A stretch of DNA of 64,000 nucleotides from Bedellia somnulentella (GCA_963576735.1 OY755175.1:3736401-3800400), one strand, 5' to 3'. Shown: positions 11,602-23,599, numbered from the stretch's first letter. Translations and numbers: made by a program. Notes: generated by a model from the letters alone, not told the origin.

Positions 11602-12280
11602 CTAGCGACCCGCCCCGGCTTCGCACGGGTGCAATGCAAAATATACCTACTACAGAATGTCCCTATACACAACAAAGTGCTATAAGGCGAAGCGCGGCCA
11701 TCGACGCGCTATTTATAGGCACGCGCCGCTCGGCGCAAACAACTACGACCCTGCATTTTAAATTTGTAATATCTTCGGTAATATTCACTTAAATTACATG
11801 CTGTAAAAAGAATATTGATCTATAATAAATGCATAATTTATTTAAGGTACTTAATTGGATAAGGATTAATGCTGTATTGTTTTAAATCACTTCGTAAATA
11901 ACCATTTTTTAGTAAAGAATAAAAATGGTTATGCTGGGTCATCCCTAAGAGGTAGACATATACCATCGCGGACTTTTTTGTTGAACTTTTTAAGGTGAAC
12001 AATACTGTAGTACATTATTTTGGTCTATCTCGTAGGGGTTCAGCCAGCGTTTGCAATATAAGCGCAAAAAAACGTGCTTATTTACGACATCACATTAGAA
12101 ACCTTTAAATTTATCAGTGTTTCTCTACTATATTATGCATTTATTATACATACAAACCTTCCTTAAAAATCACTCTATCTATGAAAAAAAACCGCATCAA
12201 AATCCGTTGCGTAGTTTTAAAGATCTAAGCATACATACGGACATACAGCGAAAGCGACTTTGTTTTATACTATGTATTGA
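11602..12280 (+). mobile_element. CTAGCGACCCG-type element inserted in retroposon D
   Basis: It starts CTAGCGACCCGCCCCGGCTT and ends TTTTATACTATGTATTGA. Both sides are retroposon D (TTATTAGTAA before, TAATCCCCAGATGAGG after). The empty site is seen in the next D unit (TTATTAGTAATAATCCCCAG, 12584-12603), which shows insertion without target duplication or loss. No coding frame is present. This kind of start is common in insect genomes; I cannot assign the class with certainty. Confidence 0.65.
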
Positions 12281-12478
12281 TAATCCCCAGATGAGGTTTT
12301 CATGAACAAAAAGATTTAAATTATGTGATAGTTAGGCGTTTTCAACATTTGCATTCTATCTGAAAAGGTAGACAAGTGGCCTTCCGAATTAGTTAAAATT
12401 CGGAGGTAGGAAACGCAAACACTACTTAAACGTGTAAAAGAAATAAAGGATAGAAGAATTTCGCACTGACAGCCAATT

Positions 12479-12550
12479 GACACGGTGGCTCAGTTGGTAG
12501 AGCGTCGGGGCGTATACCCGAGGTCGCGGGTTCGATTCCCGCCTGTGTCG
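12479..12550 (+). other. tRNA-like cloverleaf inside retroposon D
   Basis: The 72 bases fold as a full cloverleaf: acceptor GACACGG/CTGTGTC, D stem GCTC/GAGC, anticodon stem TCGGG/CCCGA, T stem GCGGG/CCCGC with loop TTCGATT, discriminator G. The 7-base anticodon loop GCGTATA lacks U33 and a purine at 37, so I do not call a functional tRNA gene. The A box (TGGCTCAGTTGG) and B box (GGTTCGATTCC) are intact and could drive RNA polymerase III transcription. The second unit (12785-12855) is one base shorter in the anticodon loop. Confidence 0.75.
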
Positions 12551-12949
12551 AAATTTTTCTTTCCTTTATTTATTCTTTATTTATTAGTAATAATCCCCAG
12601 ATGAGGTTTTCATGAACAAAAAGATTTAAATTATGTGATAGGCGTTTTCAACATTTGCATTCTATCTGAAAAGGTAGACAAGTGGCCTTCCGAATTAGTT
12701 AAAATTCGGAGGTGGGAAACGCAAACACTACTTAAACGTGTAAAAGAAATAAAGGATAGAAGAATTTCGCACTGGCAGCCAATTGACACAGTGGCTCAGT
12801 TGGCAGAGCGTCGGGGCGTGACCCGAGGTCGCGGGTTCGATTCCCGCCTGTGTCGAAATTTTTCTTTCCTCTAATTATTCTTTATTTATTAGTAATAATC
12901 CTCAGATGAGGTTTTCATGAACAAAAAGATTTAAATTAATAATATATAG

Positions 12950-13870
12950 GTCGGATATAGATTTCTGAACCAATTTTCAATTATGCTGGCCAACCAAAAT
13001 GAATTTCATGATTGAAACCAAACTCAAAATGGCTTTACCTAACCGAATGGCCGGACTTTATAATGATAGACCAGCAATGGCGGGCGTGAGACATCGATCT
13101 TAGTTGCTCGCTGTTGTTCGACACCTACATTTACAAAATTAAGTCTGAAAATAACAAATTTTATTAAACATAAAGCTAATTTGGAGAAGGAGCCATAAAA
13201 TGAAAAAGGTAGAAGACCCAATATTTAATCAGCCCCTATAATATCTATAACGAGTAAAAAGTGTTTTTTTATTTTTATTTGAGACGTTTTGTACGCCAAC
13301 AAGGATAGGACGTGACACATCGAATTATGCCGAAAACCCTATAGATACAGTACATATACTCAGCACTTATTATTACTAAATTTCTTTACAGTATAAACAA
13401 AATTGTGATAAAAAAACATGCTTTAAACATACGTTATACGAGTATGTAAGCTGTTTAAATCTACATAACATTAAAAATGAAATCAAGTTAACGAGTCTTG
13501 AATATCGATTGAATTTCTATTTCATAAAGTTGACAGGGAAAGCGTCTCAAAGCTTCCAAGTCGGTAGATAAGCCAGTCAGTAGCACTCAGTGAAGAGATG
13601 ACACGTTTTGTGCTGCAAACGACGGCATATTAAAAGGTTGAGTGTCGGAAAATGCTCTTAGAGTACGCTTTATATACTTCAAAAATGTGCTTCAGCGTTT
13701 TAGCGAATTTTGGATGCTGATGTTTCCTTAGAGTGTAATTGCATCATGTTTGGATAATAATACATATTCAAAGGAATTTCAAACTATTTCCTCCAAATAT
13801 AATAAGAAAATTTCAAGTAAAATCATTGATGGTTTTTTATATGTATATTTGTAAAAGTTTCTATTAAGCA
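12950..13870. other. Intron, no feature recognised
   Basis: AT-rich with no coding or repeat signature that I can name. The minus frame at 13039-13221 is not convincing. Confidence 0.45.
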
Positions 13871-14087
13871 GTGTAGCGCCGAAATTTAGTAGCCTTAGAA
13901 TAGCGCTACCCCATTTCTACCGGTGGGTGTGCGTAAGAGGCGACTAACGGTATTGGGGCTTTTGAGGGAACATTGGGCGATGCGGTTGGAGACCTCAACT
14001 TTCCAAAAGTGGCTGAGGAATTTCTAATTCCTTAGCTCTGGCTACCCCTTCTAGGGAATTATAGCCGTGAGTATATGTATGTATGTT
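13871..14087 (+). mobile_element. SINE-A copy, full length
   Basis: Runs from CAGTGTAGCGCCGAA..TTAGAATAGCGCTACCCC through GCGTAAGAGGCGACTAACGG, GATGCGGTTGGAGACC and CTCTGGCTACCCC to AGCCGTGAGTATATGTATG. Short internal deletion relative to the family after GAGACCTC. Confidence 0.8.
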
Positions 14088-14239
14088 TCTATTATTTTTT
14101 TTAGAAACACTAAAACTTTGGATGTATTAACTATCGTAGTTATCTATCGTGGTATTTTTATTTCACGGCGTCTCAAAACGACTGTAGGGTTCATTCCTAA
14201 AATTATCTTATTTCTAGTAAGAAAAGAATCATTCTCGAA

Positions 14240-14450
14240 TGTACTCACGGCTTTAAATCTCTAAAAAGCTCAGAGATTCCAATTTGGAAACTGTGGAGTA
14301 CTTTTCGAAGTTTATTGGGTCAAATATTGCAAAATAAAGGTTGTTTGGTGTGGTGGGTCTCCAGCCACACCACTTAACATTACTAAAGTCACCTCTTACG
14401 ACATCTGCTACATGAAATGTGATAGTGATATTCTAAGCTATTACTGCATA
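14240..14450 (-). mobile_element. SINE-A copy, degenerate
   Basis: Minus orientation: ACTCACGGCTTTAAATCTC at the tail side, then AAATAAAGGTTGTT..GGGTCTCCAGCC and CACCTCTTACGACATC. Confidence 0.55.
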
Positions 14451-14656
14451 GCTAAAAAGACACATCTCTAAAGTAATTTCACTGGCTGAAAAATTAGTAG
14501 GATCAAACGACAAGAAGTTGTATTGGATTTACGAGGATATGCTACTAAAAATATTATACTATATATATATGTTTATAGATATTCAAATATAATGGTTTTT
14601 TAAATTAAATTTCATCAGCGTATTAAATTATTTTAAATAGGAACAAAATTTTGCAA

Positions 14657-14952
14657 TACCAATTTGTCTTTTCTAAGAACATATGTGTGGTTAATTTATC
14701 ATGGTTGTTAACGGTGAGGGAAAACATCGTGAGGAAACCCACATGACTGAGTTGTACTTAGTCATGTGACAGTGTATTCGTACATAACGGCGATAGGCCT
14801 GCCCCCTATCACGTGAGTACACTGTCCATGCAAAACGTGGGTACTCTGAACACCAGGTGACAAAGTCACGTGATGTTCAGAAGTATTAGTACCTCTGCCA
14901 ACCCCTTCGGGGATATTCGGCGTGAATGTTAATGTTTATTTTATGTTTATGT
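14657..14952 (+). mobile_element. SINE-C, 5'-truncated, 12-bp TSD
   Basis: Flanked by AAAATTTTGCAA at 14645-14656 and 14953-14964. It starts TACCAATTTGTCTTTTCTAA, lacking the tRNA-like head. It keeps the body and the 3' hairpin CCCCTTCGGGGATATTCGGCGTG, followed by a degenerate tail. The perfect TSD shows LINE-type retroposition with 5' truncation. Confidence 0.82.
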
Positions 14953-14964
14953 AAAATTTTGCAA

Positions 14965-16251
14965 AACGTTTTTTCACTGAATTTATTCAGATATTTTCCG
15001 TAAAACTTTATTTAGATTAAAAGATTTTCTGCTCGCAATCCAAGCGAGGTGAGATGGGGAAATTAATTGGGATTTTATCAGTTTTATTTTTATATTTTCC
15101 TCGCTTATTTACTCAAATGTAATTTGGATTAAAGTAATTAATGTTGTTGATACACGTTTAACGTTCCAAGTTTTGACTGATACGATACATATTTCACTGT
15201 TTTGATTTCGTATTCTAAAATAATAAACTATTTTTACCTAGGATAAAAAAGAAACAATAAATTAACCCACTCCCACCGTTGCCTTCTCAATCACAAACTC
15301 TACTCAATTTCATATATAAATATTTATTGAACACTCAATGGTTCTTCGTCTGAAGAGTAAGAAGTGGATTTCTAAAAGAACACAGTACATATATGATTTA
15401 CAACATAAAATTATGATCCTTTGTTAAGTCCAAAATAGCAAGTATTAAATTCTTTTAAAAAATAATAATTTAAACGTGTTGGCTAAAGACAATATTTTTT
15501 TTCCTTTGTTCAGGGATAATTTTATGCAATATGCAAGTGACATCTATATAGATCAGATTCTCATTCATCGGAATAAACATTTTACATAATTAACGCACTC
15601 CCGCTCTAAGAACTTATCTCTTTTTCGTGCGTGCAGCCGGCGTTGATCGAGTTATCTCTAAAAAATAATTAAGGTTAAAAATGAAACTCCTAATAGCAAG
15701 AAACAGTGCATTTAGAAACAACTAACACTGTCCAGCCATAAATTCTCTTACCTTGGACTATATGCTAATTCCCTGTTCAAGCAATATTCAAATGTGTTTA
15801 GTTGAATGTGGTTGCACGCTTTGTGACTGATTTCGAATACAGACAGGTTATTGTGTTACATACATATAAATATATAAATTTGCTTTGTTCCCATTGGGGA
15901 ACGGACTATTCTATTAATCGCCATTTTTTACGATTCTGGCGAACCTTTCTCATCAAGTTACTTTTTTCAATGTGTTAATGCTGGATATTATCTTAGTATG
16001 GTATGGGAATTTCATATTTACAATCACCTATATACGTATCGTTTGATTAAATTTTTATCAACGTAGATTATGGAAATGCGTTCAAAATATAAAATTCACT
16101 TTTTTATCGACTTTTAAACTTTTTTAACATATATTTATATTAAAAAATCGTCTATGACTTTTATTTTTAGAAATAATTTATTTACTTATTTCAATAATAT
16201 GACCATCTTAATTCGAAACTGGCGGACTTAATTTTTTTTTCTTTTTTGCAG
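14965..16251. other. Intron, nothing recognised
   Basis: AT-rich. It ends in a strong polypyrimidine tract and acceptor (TTTTTTTTTCTTTTTTGCAG) in front of the next PDE1 exon. Confidence 0.5.
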
Positions 16252-16405
16252 AGCAAGGCGGCCTGACAATAGTCCGTCGCTCGTCAAGCCGTAGCAAAGA
16301 GGTTTGTCCAGCCCCCACAGACGAGCAACTAGACCAACTCGATCTGGATACTGAGCACTTGCCCTCCGTTGACACGCCCGATGCCTGCGATAAAGCCGCA
16401 CTTAG
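16252..16405 (+). CDS. Pde1c: PDE1 (Pde1c-like) exon 2 of those seen
   Basis: Bounded by acceptor TTTTTTGCAG| and donor CTTAG|GTAATT. With the carried-in base it reads (K)QGGLTIVRRSSSRSKEVCP and then an acidic stretch ..DQLDLDTEHLPSVDTPDA, ending ..DKAALR, with the last codon split after AG. The basic/serine-rich motif RRSSSRS followed by an acidic region is typical of a regulatory N-terminus. RRSSS would suit a basophilic kinase such as PKA, but this is inference. The codon is completed by the A that opens the exon at 19064. Codon usage and GC content are clearly higher than in the flanking introns. Confidence 0.85.
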
Positions 16406-18305
16406 GTAATTTTCTTTTTATAATAACAGGATAGCGTTCTGTTGGGGATTTCGGTTACTAGTCTACTAAGATTGGTTAAAAATTTTGGTTGTTATACACT
16501 GTTTATTCAAATGACATGTCAAAGTTGCGAGATAGGAAAACTCTTTAAGAAAATATATTAGAAAGATAAGCAACATTCGTTCCCTCATGTACCAAAAAAC
16601 TGACAAACATGATAACACTTGTCTTTATTATGAAACAGATTATTTATGTCAATTATTGAAAACGATTAAAAGCGATCGATGAAAAGTAAATTCGTCAGAA
16701 GAATATTCGATCAGAAGAATATTTTCCGTTCGTTATTATTGGCTTATTTCATTAGTATAACTATTATTTATTTCTGTAACTTACTTTGTGCGACTCTTTT
16801 TTATGGATCTTCTATAATACGGAATTAAGCATAAATATTCCAACCAAGTAAAATTTATATTTAACTTCATTAAATAAATGTGTTCAATTCAGCAAAAACA
16901 GCAAATCTAATAATGAAGATCGTTAACAAAACAATGAATTCGACGGCATTGTAACACGATGATATATTTTTGTTCCCACTAAGCTTGATAACGCGAAATT
17001 ATTTGTTTTGTTTCATAATATACAATTTATTTAACCCTTATTTAGCATTTTAAATTAAATATTACCTACAGTTTCAATCATAAACATTGCAAAATGGTAT
17101 TAAATAAATTTGTAACGTTACTACATATTAACCCGACCATGGCGTAGCAAAAAGGAGGGTTATGATAATCTATTGGAGGTAGATTTCAAGGAGTGTGGAC
17201 TATTTGTTGGAAATTTTATCCTTTTTATGAATCTATATCTAAAACTTTACAAATATTACAGTTTTTTAAATTGCTAAAAACAAATATACCTTTTCAACCT
17301 TTATTTGTTAATAACATTTTATCATGCAGAAAAATCTAATACTAAAATTTTTCTAGACATCATTTCAAATCTAATGAGGTATCGGTATCGCACATATTTT
17401 TGGGACCTTTATCAAGAATTAACACGATATTTAACCTGTTGACTAGACTATATTATCATATGTTTGAATTGAGTATGAACCATTAAATTTAGGAGAACTT
17501 TAAATATTCCTTTATCAGATAGATATTATAGTTCAGATTTACGCTGTTATTGTTTTTCATGTTTGGTTGGAAATCAAAAAGTGGAAAAGAAAAATAATAA
17601 CTACTACATAGTAAAGTTTTGTACACATTAATTTCTGGATTTCTATCCGAATTTCTTATTCCGTTCTGTTTATTTTGTTGCTATAGGTAAAAAAACCGTC
17701 TGAATTTAGGTAATGTATCACTAATATTTCTGAACTAAATCTAAACTAAAGCTAAATTATAAAACCGGTCAATAAAACGATTAAGCATCATTTTTTCAAC
17801 TAATTATTCATGACTAATTTCGGTCGTTAGACTTTAGACTACAAAACCGAAATACAGAAAACGATTTTTGGGTATTACAGCTATTGTTCTATTTAAATTC
17901 CATAATTGAAAGGTATTCTCATTGTTCGGTTAAATTTTATTATGAAATTGAAAACCTCTTTCGTAATAAGATATTTCGTTGGGCGTAATGAAATTTTTGT
18001 GGCAGGCATTATAAGTTTTTTTGGTAATCTTACACGATTGGTTTATGAAGTTTAATTGGCTTTTTTGCAAGCTTTTGTATAATAATTAATATAATGTAAG
18101 TAATTTGATCATTAAACTGCCTCTTTATAACAGACTTCCAAAACCTGGTTTTCAATTAGACCGTTTTTTTTAATATAAGTTACTCGAATACTTCCACAAT
18201 AGTAAATCAATTTTTAAAGTTGTTTATTGGTTCCGTTGGATATACTTCTAAAGAGGTCCCATAAATTTTTAATAGAGTTTGATAGCGAGGTTAGAAAAAT
18301 ATTAA
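16406..18305. other. Intron, nothing recognised
   Basis: AT-rich DNA without recognised repeats for about 1.9 kb, the cleanest long stretch in the window. Confidence 0.5.
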
Positions 18306-18307
18306 AA

Positions 18308-18510
18308 TTAATACGATGACATTGAGACGTGACATTGTCACCTGGTGTACCCGAGTACCCGCGTTTTGCTTGGACAGTGTACTCACGAGATTAGGGCTAG
18401 GCCTATCACCGTTTTGTACAAATACACTGTCACATGGCAAAGTAGAACTTAACCATAATAAATTAATCTCACATGACTTAAGAAAAGATAAATTGGTTAG
18501 GCCCAACGTT
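18308..18510 (-). mobile_element. SINE-C fragment
   Basis: Minus orientation: GACATTGTCACCTGGTGTACCC, GTTTTGCTTGGACAGTGTAC, CTATCACCGTTTTGTACAAA and AAGAAAAGATAAATTGG. Head and 3' hairpin are missing. Confidence 0.65.
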
Positions 18511-18568
18511 TCGAAAACTTATCAGTTATCATGGTCACGGGAAGACAAAAAAAGGCTTAAAAAACCAT

Positions 18569-18853
18569 AATTTAAATCTTTTTGTTCATGAAAACCTCAT
18601 GTGGGGATTATTACTAATAAATAAAGAATAAATAAAGGAAAGAAAAATTTTAATAAATTTTAATAAATAGGAGGTAGGAAACGCAAACACTACTTAAACG
18701 TGTAAAAGAAATAAAGGATAGAAGAATTTCGCACTGGCAGCCAATTGACACGGTAGCTCAGTTGGCAGAGCGTCGGGGCGTTTACCCGAGGTCGCGGGTT
18801 CGATCCCCGATCGAAAGTCGAAATTTTTCTTTCCTTTATTTATTCTTTATTTA
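18569..18853 (+). mobile_element. Retroposon D copy, 12-bp TSD
   Basis: Flanked by TTAAAAAACCAT at 18557-18568 and 18854-18865. The left end is the inverted D 3' block (TTTAAATCTTTTTGTTCATG..CCTCATGTGGGG). The linker GGAGGTAGGAAACGCAAACA follows, then a tRNA-like segment (18747-18820), then TTTCTTTCCTTTATTTATTC. The acceptor 3' strand of the tRNA-like segment is mutated here (CCCCGATCGAAAGTCG), so the stem is broken. Confidence 0.85.
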
Positions 18854-19063
18854 TTAAAAAACCATGTAATAACACGCGATTAAAATATCCGAAAGTCAAA
18901 AGTTGTTTCAATTATATGCATTTATGTTTCATATTTTTTATTTTAGTGTCGACCACCATTTAATTATATGAATTAAAGAGTTATATGGGCCATTTGATAA
19001 TTTTAAAGTTGTCAGTTTTGAGATCTAAGCATTTATTTATTTGTTATTTCTTTTTGTTCACAG

Positions 19064-19177
19064 ATTACGCTACCTCTTAAGACAATTAAATCGCGGTCAA
19101 ATATCCGCGGAAACGCTTCAAAAGAATCTCCAGTACGCTGCAAAAGTGCTTGAAGCTGTTTATATAGACGAAACAAA
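19064..19177 (+). CDS. Pde1c: PDE1 exon 3: start of conserved PDE1 N-terminal module
   Basis: Acceptor TTTTTGTTCACAG| and donor ACAAA|GTATGT. The exon reads LRYLLRQLNRGQISAETLQ, then KNLQYAAKVLEAVYIDETK. This is the characteristic start of the PDE1 N-terminal domain (vertebrate PDE1 has the same order of LR..VKQLE.G, NLEYAA..LE and VYIDETR), so family assignment is firm. In vertebrate PDE1, segments around here belong to the calmodulin-binding and autoinhibitory regions. The exon enters at phase 2 and leaves with AA carried over, which G at 39786 (or A at 37920) completes. Confidence 0.95.
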
Positions 19178-20490
19178 GTATGTTTTCCACTTTTTATAGT
19201 ACTTTTAGAACCTTCCCAGAAATGAAACAGGAAAGAACGAGATCATAGAAAAAAAAATATACATTCGGTGATTACTGTGTATTTTGCTTCAAAATACATA
19301 TATAAAACAAAAGACTCCTTCTTTCTTGACATCATTAATTCACTATTTCTATGTTTATGGTACTAACTATACATTGATAGTTAAACAGAACCTTTAAATT
19401 CTTGCTTTTCTATTTAAAATTCCTCTAACATTAATTCATGTGATTGGCTGGCTACCTTATTTTAATTGAGGAGATATAAATTTTTCATAATGTTGACAAG
19501 CGCAAAAGTAATTATATTAAATATATAGCCCAGCATTTTAATAGTGTACTTTGTTCCTTGAATAAAGTAATTTTCTAAATAACATATCAAGTTCATTAGT
19601 GAAGAATTTAAGAGTTTATAATATGATTTGGTTATTCTTCTGACTATTCTTCTACATAAATGTGGCTTCTACTGGTAATCGTTGTTGTAGTTTTACTAAC
19701 ATAATTACAATTTAAATTTTAAGTGTTCATGTTTCAGGTGGGAAGCAGTGTTAATTTTGAGTCATTTTTTTATTAAGAATATAAATTTTAGGATATATTC
19801 AACACACTATTTTACGTTTTGTTTATGTTAACTAATACTTAATTGAAAAAAAATATGATTTAGTATCACATCTTACTGATTTGAAATTGATGATCAGCAT
19901 TTTCATTGTCAACCCATGAAAAGTTGTATGTTAATGATGTCGAAGTTTTAGTTATAAAACAATGGTTGTGATTACAAACTTGTGGGAACAGCAAAGATAT
20001 ACTGGCCAGTTCACCCTGCTGTGTAACAACTTATAATTTGTATTTATGCTTAGCTCGAGAAACATTTCTGTACCGCGATGTAGGATTCTCAGTGACACGC
20101 TGCTATGTGCGAGTGAGTCCGTTGTAGTGTGCGCTCTGACAGTACTCCCACAAACTAGATTTGAAATGATACAACTGTTACATTTTGAGGTGAAAAATAT
20201 AACCGAATCTTTTATTACTGATCAGTTATTTGTATATTTTCAGCCTTAATTACATGCACTAGCAATTTCATGTGTAAATTGACATATTTCTAATAGTTCC
20301 AAGCTCGCATAAGATGATAAGTGAGATGAAATATTTTGCTTTATATTCATCTCAATTTTTACATAACTCGACTGTTTTAAAACTTATATCTTAACCCTAG
20401 TGGACTGCCCCAGCTCCGCACCGGTGTCGCTACTTTTCAAATATCCAAGGATTCTATACAAATCGATTTTCATTTATTTTCTCAAGTCAC
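19178..20490. other. Intron, nothing recognised
   Basis: Start of a 20.6-kb intron to 39785 (or 18.7 kb to the microexon). No coding frame with recognisable homology. The small frame at 20046-20249 is not supported by splice signals. Confidence 0.45.
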
Positions 20491-20494
20491 TGCT

Positions 20495-20800
20495 AACATA
20501 CATACATATACTCACGCCGTTAGTTTCCATAGGGGTAGGCAGAGACTATCGATCGCCACTCTGTACGTTCTTGGCAAACCTCTCTAGCTTCGATGACATC
20601 AAGGAATATTTTTATGCATGCTCTTTTATTCTTCATACGGGCATCTGCCTTTTTGAGCACATTCTCTATTTGGTCCAAATGAGTCCTCTGCGGTTGTCAT
20701 CTACTAACAATACCTTCCACATTGGCTTTATAGATCTCTATCACTAATTTACTATCATCTATCCTCTCTTTGTGCCCAAACCATCTCATTATTCCACCCT
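20495..20800 (-). mobile_element. LINE-B 3' end, best copy in antisense
   Basis: From the tail complement ACATACATATACTCACGCCG it continues as the complement of a coding region. On the minus strand the piece at 20770-20680 reads like WFGHKER, DDSKLVIEIYKANVEG, a usual motif near the end of non-LTR retrotransposon RT ORFs. The final residues correspond to ..WRSIVS..YP. Frame-breaking changes are present, so it is a dead 5'-truncated copy. Confidence 0.7.
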
Positions 20801-21084
20801 ATGATATATATTCAATATTACTTCCAAATGATGCAGGTATTTATTAATGAAATAAATTTTAAAATCGTTTGTGTGGTTTCCAAGCCATTACAGACAATAA
20901 AACACACAAAAAAAAATAGTTTTTGTAATTATAATGTATCCTATCATGTTTATATAAAAATATGTAGAACATACATTAGAATACTAACAAAGTAATGTAA
21001 TTATCTTATATATAAAATTCATATGTCACGGTGTTTGTCACCAAACTCCTCCGAAACAGCTGAACCAATTTAAATTAAATATTG

Positions 21085-21186
21085 CATGCACATTCGGTAA
21101 GTTTGCCAGGATCGTACGAAGTGGCGATCGATAGTCTCTGCCTACCCCAATGGTAATTAACGGCGTGAGTATATGAATGTATGTAC
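21085..21186 (+). mobile_element. LINE-B 3' terminus (ORF end and tail)
   Basis: Reads CQDRTKWRSIVSAYPNGN-stop from 21099, then CGGCGTGAGTATATGAATGT. The KWRS..YP ending is characteristic of C-termini of non-LTR retrotransposon polyproteins. This copy defines the natural 3' end of family B. Confidence 0.75.
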
Positions 21187-21279
21187 ATTCGGTAAGTCTC
21201 AGAATAGGTTTATAACTATGTTTTACACTACTAAGTGATAAGAGTTGTAAACCCATAACTATTTATTTTTATTTTATAT

Positions 21280-21345
21280 ACATACATATACTCACGGCTA
21301 TAAATCCCTAGAAGGGGTAGCCAGAGCTTCGGAGTAAGACATTTT
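21280..21345 (-). mobile_element. SINE-A tail fragment
   Basis: ACATACATATACTCACGGCTATAAATCC..GAAGGGGTAGCCAGAGC only; strongly 5'-truncated. Confidence 0.7.
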
Positions 21346-21613
21346 TATTTTATCGGCTAGAAATCGCCTATAACTAATTCTTATGACAAAACAACGTTTG
21401 CCGGTTCAGCTTTAAATGTGCCACAAAATGTGTAAATGTATTTTATTTGAAAGGCTTATTTGAAAGGTACATGGTAAATAATACAAGTATTTATAAACAT
21501 ATTTATTGTACAATATTTATTAAATGGAATATGTAAACAGCGTATTATTGGCTGTAAATATACTTCTTTGTGTCAGCACTAAATATTTTTAGTGTCATAA
21601 AAAAAAGACATAA

Positions 21614-21999
21614 GACATAAACTTTCACGCCGATTATCCCCGAAAGGGTTGGCAGATGTACCAATGCTTATGAACAAGGTGACAGCACCACCTAGTGTCC
21701 AAAGTAGGTACCCACGTATTGCTTAGACAGTGTACTCACGTGATAGGGGGCAGGACTATCGCCGTTTTTTGTACGAATACACTGTCACATGGCTAAGTAC
21801 AACTCGGCCATGTGTGCTTCTTCACGATGTTTTCCCTCACCTTCAACAAACATGATAAGTTAACCACACATATATGACTTTAGAAAAGACAAATTGGTAA
21901 AGGCCCGACCCGGGATTTGAACTCAAGCCTAACCTGCACCTGCCTGTAAACAGACGTTTACAGGCAGGTGTTCTACCTATTGGACTGCTTTATCGTCTA
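21614..21999 (-). mobile_element. SINE-C, full length with tRNA-like head
   Basis: The 3' end is on the left (TTTCACGCCGATTATCCCCGAAAGGGTTGG). The tRNA-like head is on the right (box B complement GGGATTTGAACTC, box A complement near CTACCTATTGGACTG). The anticodon-arm region holds the inverted pair CACCTGCCTGTAAAC / GTTTACAGGCAGGTG. Candidate TSD AAAGACA is short, so the borders are approximate. Confidence 0.75.
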
Positions 22000-22159
22000 A
22001 AGACAAAAAAATACTTTTACTTAATATATTTTTATAACTATTTTGTAGCTTTATCATCATTGATAAATACAACATTGATTGAAATGAACAAAGAGCGTTA
22101 TTTCTTGAAGAATTCAAACAATGCTGAAAAGTTACATGAAATCTCGTTAATGCACTTGA

Positions 22160-22335
22160 CTGTTTTTTACATACATACGTTTGTTCAAACCGGAGTAACC
22201 GGAGACTATCGATTGCCACTTTGTATGTCCTAGTGACCCTCTGCAGCTTAATTTGCATTCATCAATCTTTTCATACATGCTCATTTATTATGCACGCGTC
22301 GGGCGCCTATCTTTTTGAGCACACTCTTTTTTATT
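22160..22335 (-). mobile_element. LINE-B 3' fragment
   Basis: GGAGACTATCGATTGCCACTTTGTATG..CTAGTGACCCTCTGCAGCTT then CATACATGCTCATTTATTATGCAC and TGCCTATCTTTTTGAGCACA-like sequence match the antisense of 20520-20660. Confidence 0.6.
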
Positions 22336-22642
22336 TAACATACATTTCTCAAAGAGGTTAATTTATTCCTACTCTGACTGATAGAAAATATATTTATTAT
22401 ACAAATTCAGAAATACAGAATAAACTAATACATAAAAATTTAAAAAGCAACGATAATGATGTTTTCTCCAAATTGGATTCAGCAATGAAAGATTTATGAA
22501 TGTAAAACGACAGCGATATTATATTCAACACTTGAAAACGTAAAAATTAATAAAAGTAAAATTGTTATTAACAATTTACTAGTGTGAATTTTCGTATAAT
22601 AAATTCGTTTAATCCAGCTGGGTTTTATTTTAAGAAAATATA

Positions 22643-23030
22643 GCATAATAAAGCATAAACGTTCACGCCGAATATCCCCGAAGGGGTTGGCAGAGGTACT
22701 AATACTTCTGAACATCACGTGACTTTGTCACCTGGTGTTCAGAGTACCCACGTTTTGCATGGACAGTGTACTCACGTGATAGGGGGCAAGCCTATCGCCG
22801 TTTTGTACGAATACACTGTCACATGACTAAGTACAACTCAGCCATGTGGGTTTCCTCACGATGTTTTCCCTCACCGTTAACAACCATGATAAATTAACCA
22901 CACATATGTCTTTAGAAAAGACAAATTGGTGTAGGCCCGACCCAGGATTTGAACACTAGTCGTTTCCACGTTAACCGAGTGTTCTACCCACTAGGCTATC
23001 ACGGTTGTACTAGGCTATCACGGTTGTTAG
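22643..23030 (-). mobile_element. SINE-C, full length, 11-bp TSD
   Basis: Flanked by AAGAAAATATA at 22632-22642 and 23031-23041. The 3' hairpin ATATCCCCGAAGGGGTTGGC is at left; the tRNA-like head, with box B complement AGGATTTGAACAC, is at right. The segment ACTAGGCTATCACGGTTGT is duplicated in tandem at the 5' end (about 22990-23028). Confidence 0.85.
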
Positions 23031-23284
23031 AAGAAAATATATTTTATCAAAATATAGGTATGTGGAATTCTAGTTAAAAGACATTTAAATTACGCACTCG
23101 TGCTAATTAATAATCATAACTCTCGTACATTTAAGACTCAATCTCAATTCGCGATCGGTGCAACAATCTATTAAATGAAAATTAGATATTAAAATACTTT
23201 AATGTAATTAATTTATTGTCTGTAAAAAGTGAGGGAAAATAACGTCATGGACTACAAGGCTGTATTGTACTTAAACAGTGTATT

Positions 23285-23500
23285 CATACATGCCTGCCCT
23301 AGACTATCGATTGCCACTTTGCATGATCAGGACAAATCTCTCTTGCTTCCCTTTCATTCATTATTCTTCGCATACATGCTCTTTTATTCTTGTCACATCG
23401 GGCCCCAACTTTACAAGATTTTTTTTTTATCTGGTCTAGAATTTTTCTACGAGACCAAACACTATTAACAATATACCATCAACATTGGCTCTACATATTT
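23285..23500 (-). mobile_element. LINE-B 3' fragment
   Basis: CCCTAGACTATCGATTGCCACTTTG, CATACATGCTCTTTTATTCTTG and CATTGGCTCTACATATTTCT match the family in antisense. Followed by a scrap resembling SINE-C (AGCTGACAAAACTATCACATAATGTTC). Confidence 0.6.
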
Positions 23501-23599
23501 CTTTCGCACAAAAAGCAAAATGTGGGGCTCTAAACGCCAGCTGACAAAACTATCACATAATGTTCAAAAGTATAAGTAGCTCTGCCATCTCATGAAGTA

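Larger units (their letters stand above)
11508..12932 (+). mobile_element. Retroposon D, tandem/composite copy, 17-bp TSD
   Basis: Flanked by a perfect 17-bp direct repeat AAATTAATAATATATAG (11491-11507 and 12933-12949). The left end is an inverted partial tRNA-like segment (CGACACAGGCGGGAATCGAA, 11550-11576) in AAATAAAG-rich DNA. The rest has two tandem units of about 305-310 bp. Each unit has an AATCC(C/T)CAGATGAGG..CATGAACAAAAAGATTTAAA block and a linker starting TTATGTGATAG, then a complete tRNA-like segment, then TTTCTTTCC and an A/T-rich stretch. The copy ends CATGAACAAAAAGATTT at the TSD. A separate 679-bp element interrupts it at 11602-12280. TSD length and variable ends indicate LINE-type target-primed insertion. 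Confidence 0.8.

Noticed and set aside
12479..12855. Two functional tRNA genes in tandem (also 49891-49962, 61149-61222, 62756-62828)
   Set aside because: The cloverleaf folds, but the anticodon loop has no U33 and changes length between copies. The segments are embedded in a retroposon with TSDs, so they are tRNA-derived parts of repeats.
11508..12932. Tandem spaced repeats as a CRISPR-like array
   Set aside because: Two units of about 305 bp with a tRNA-like core in a eukaryotic intron; wrong size and context.
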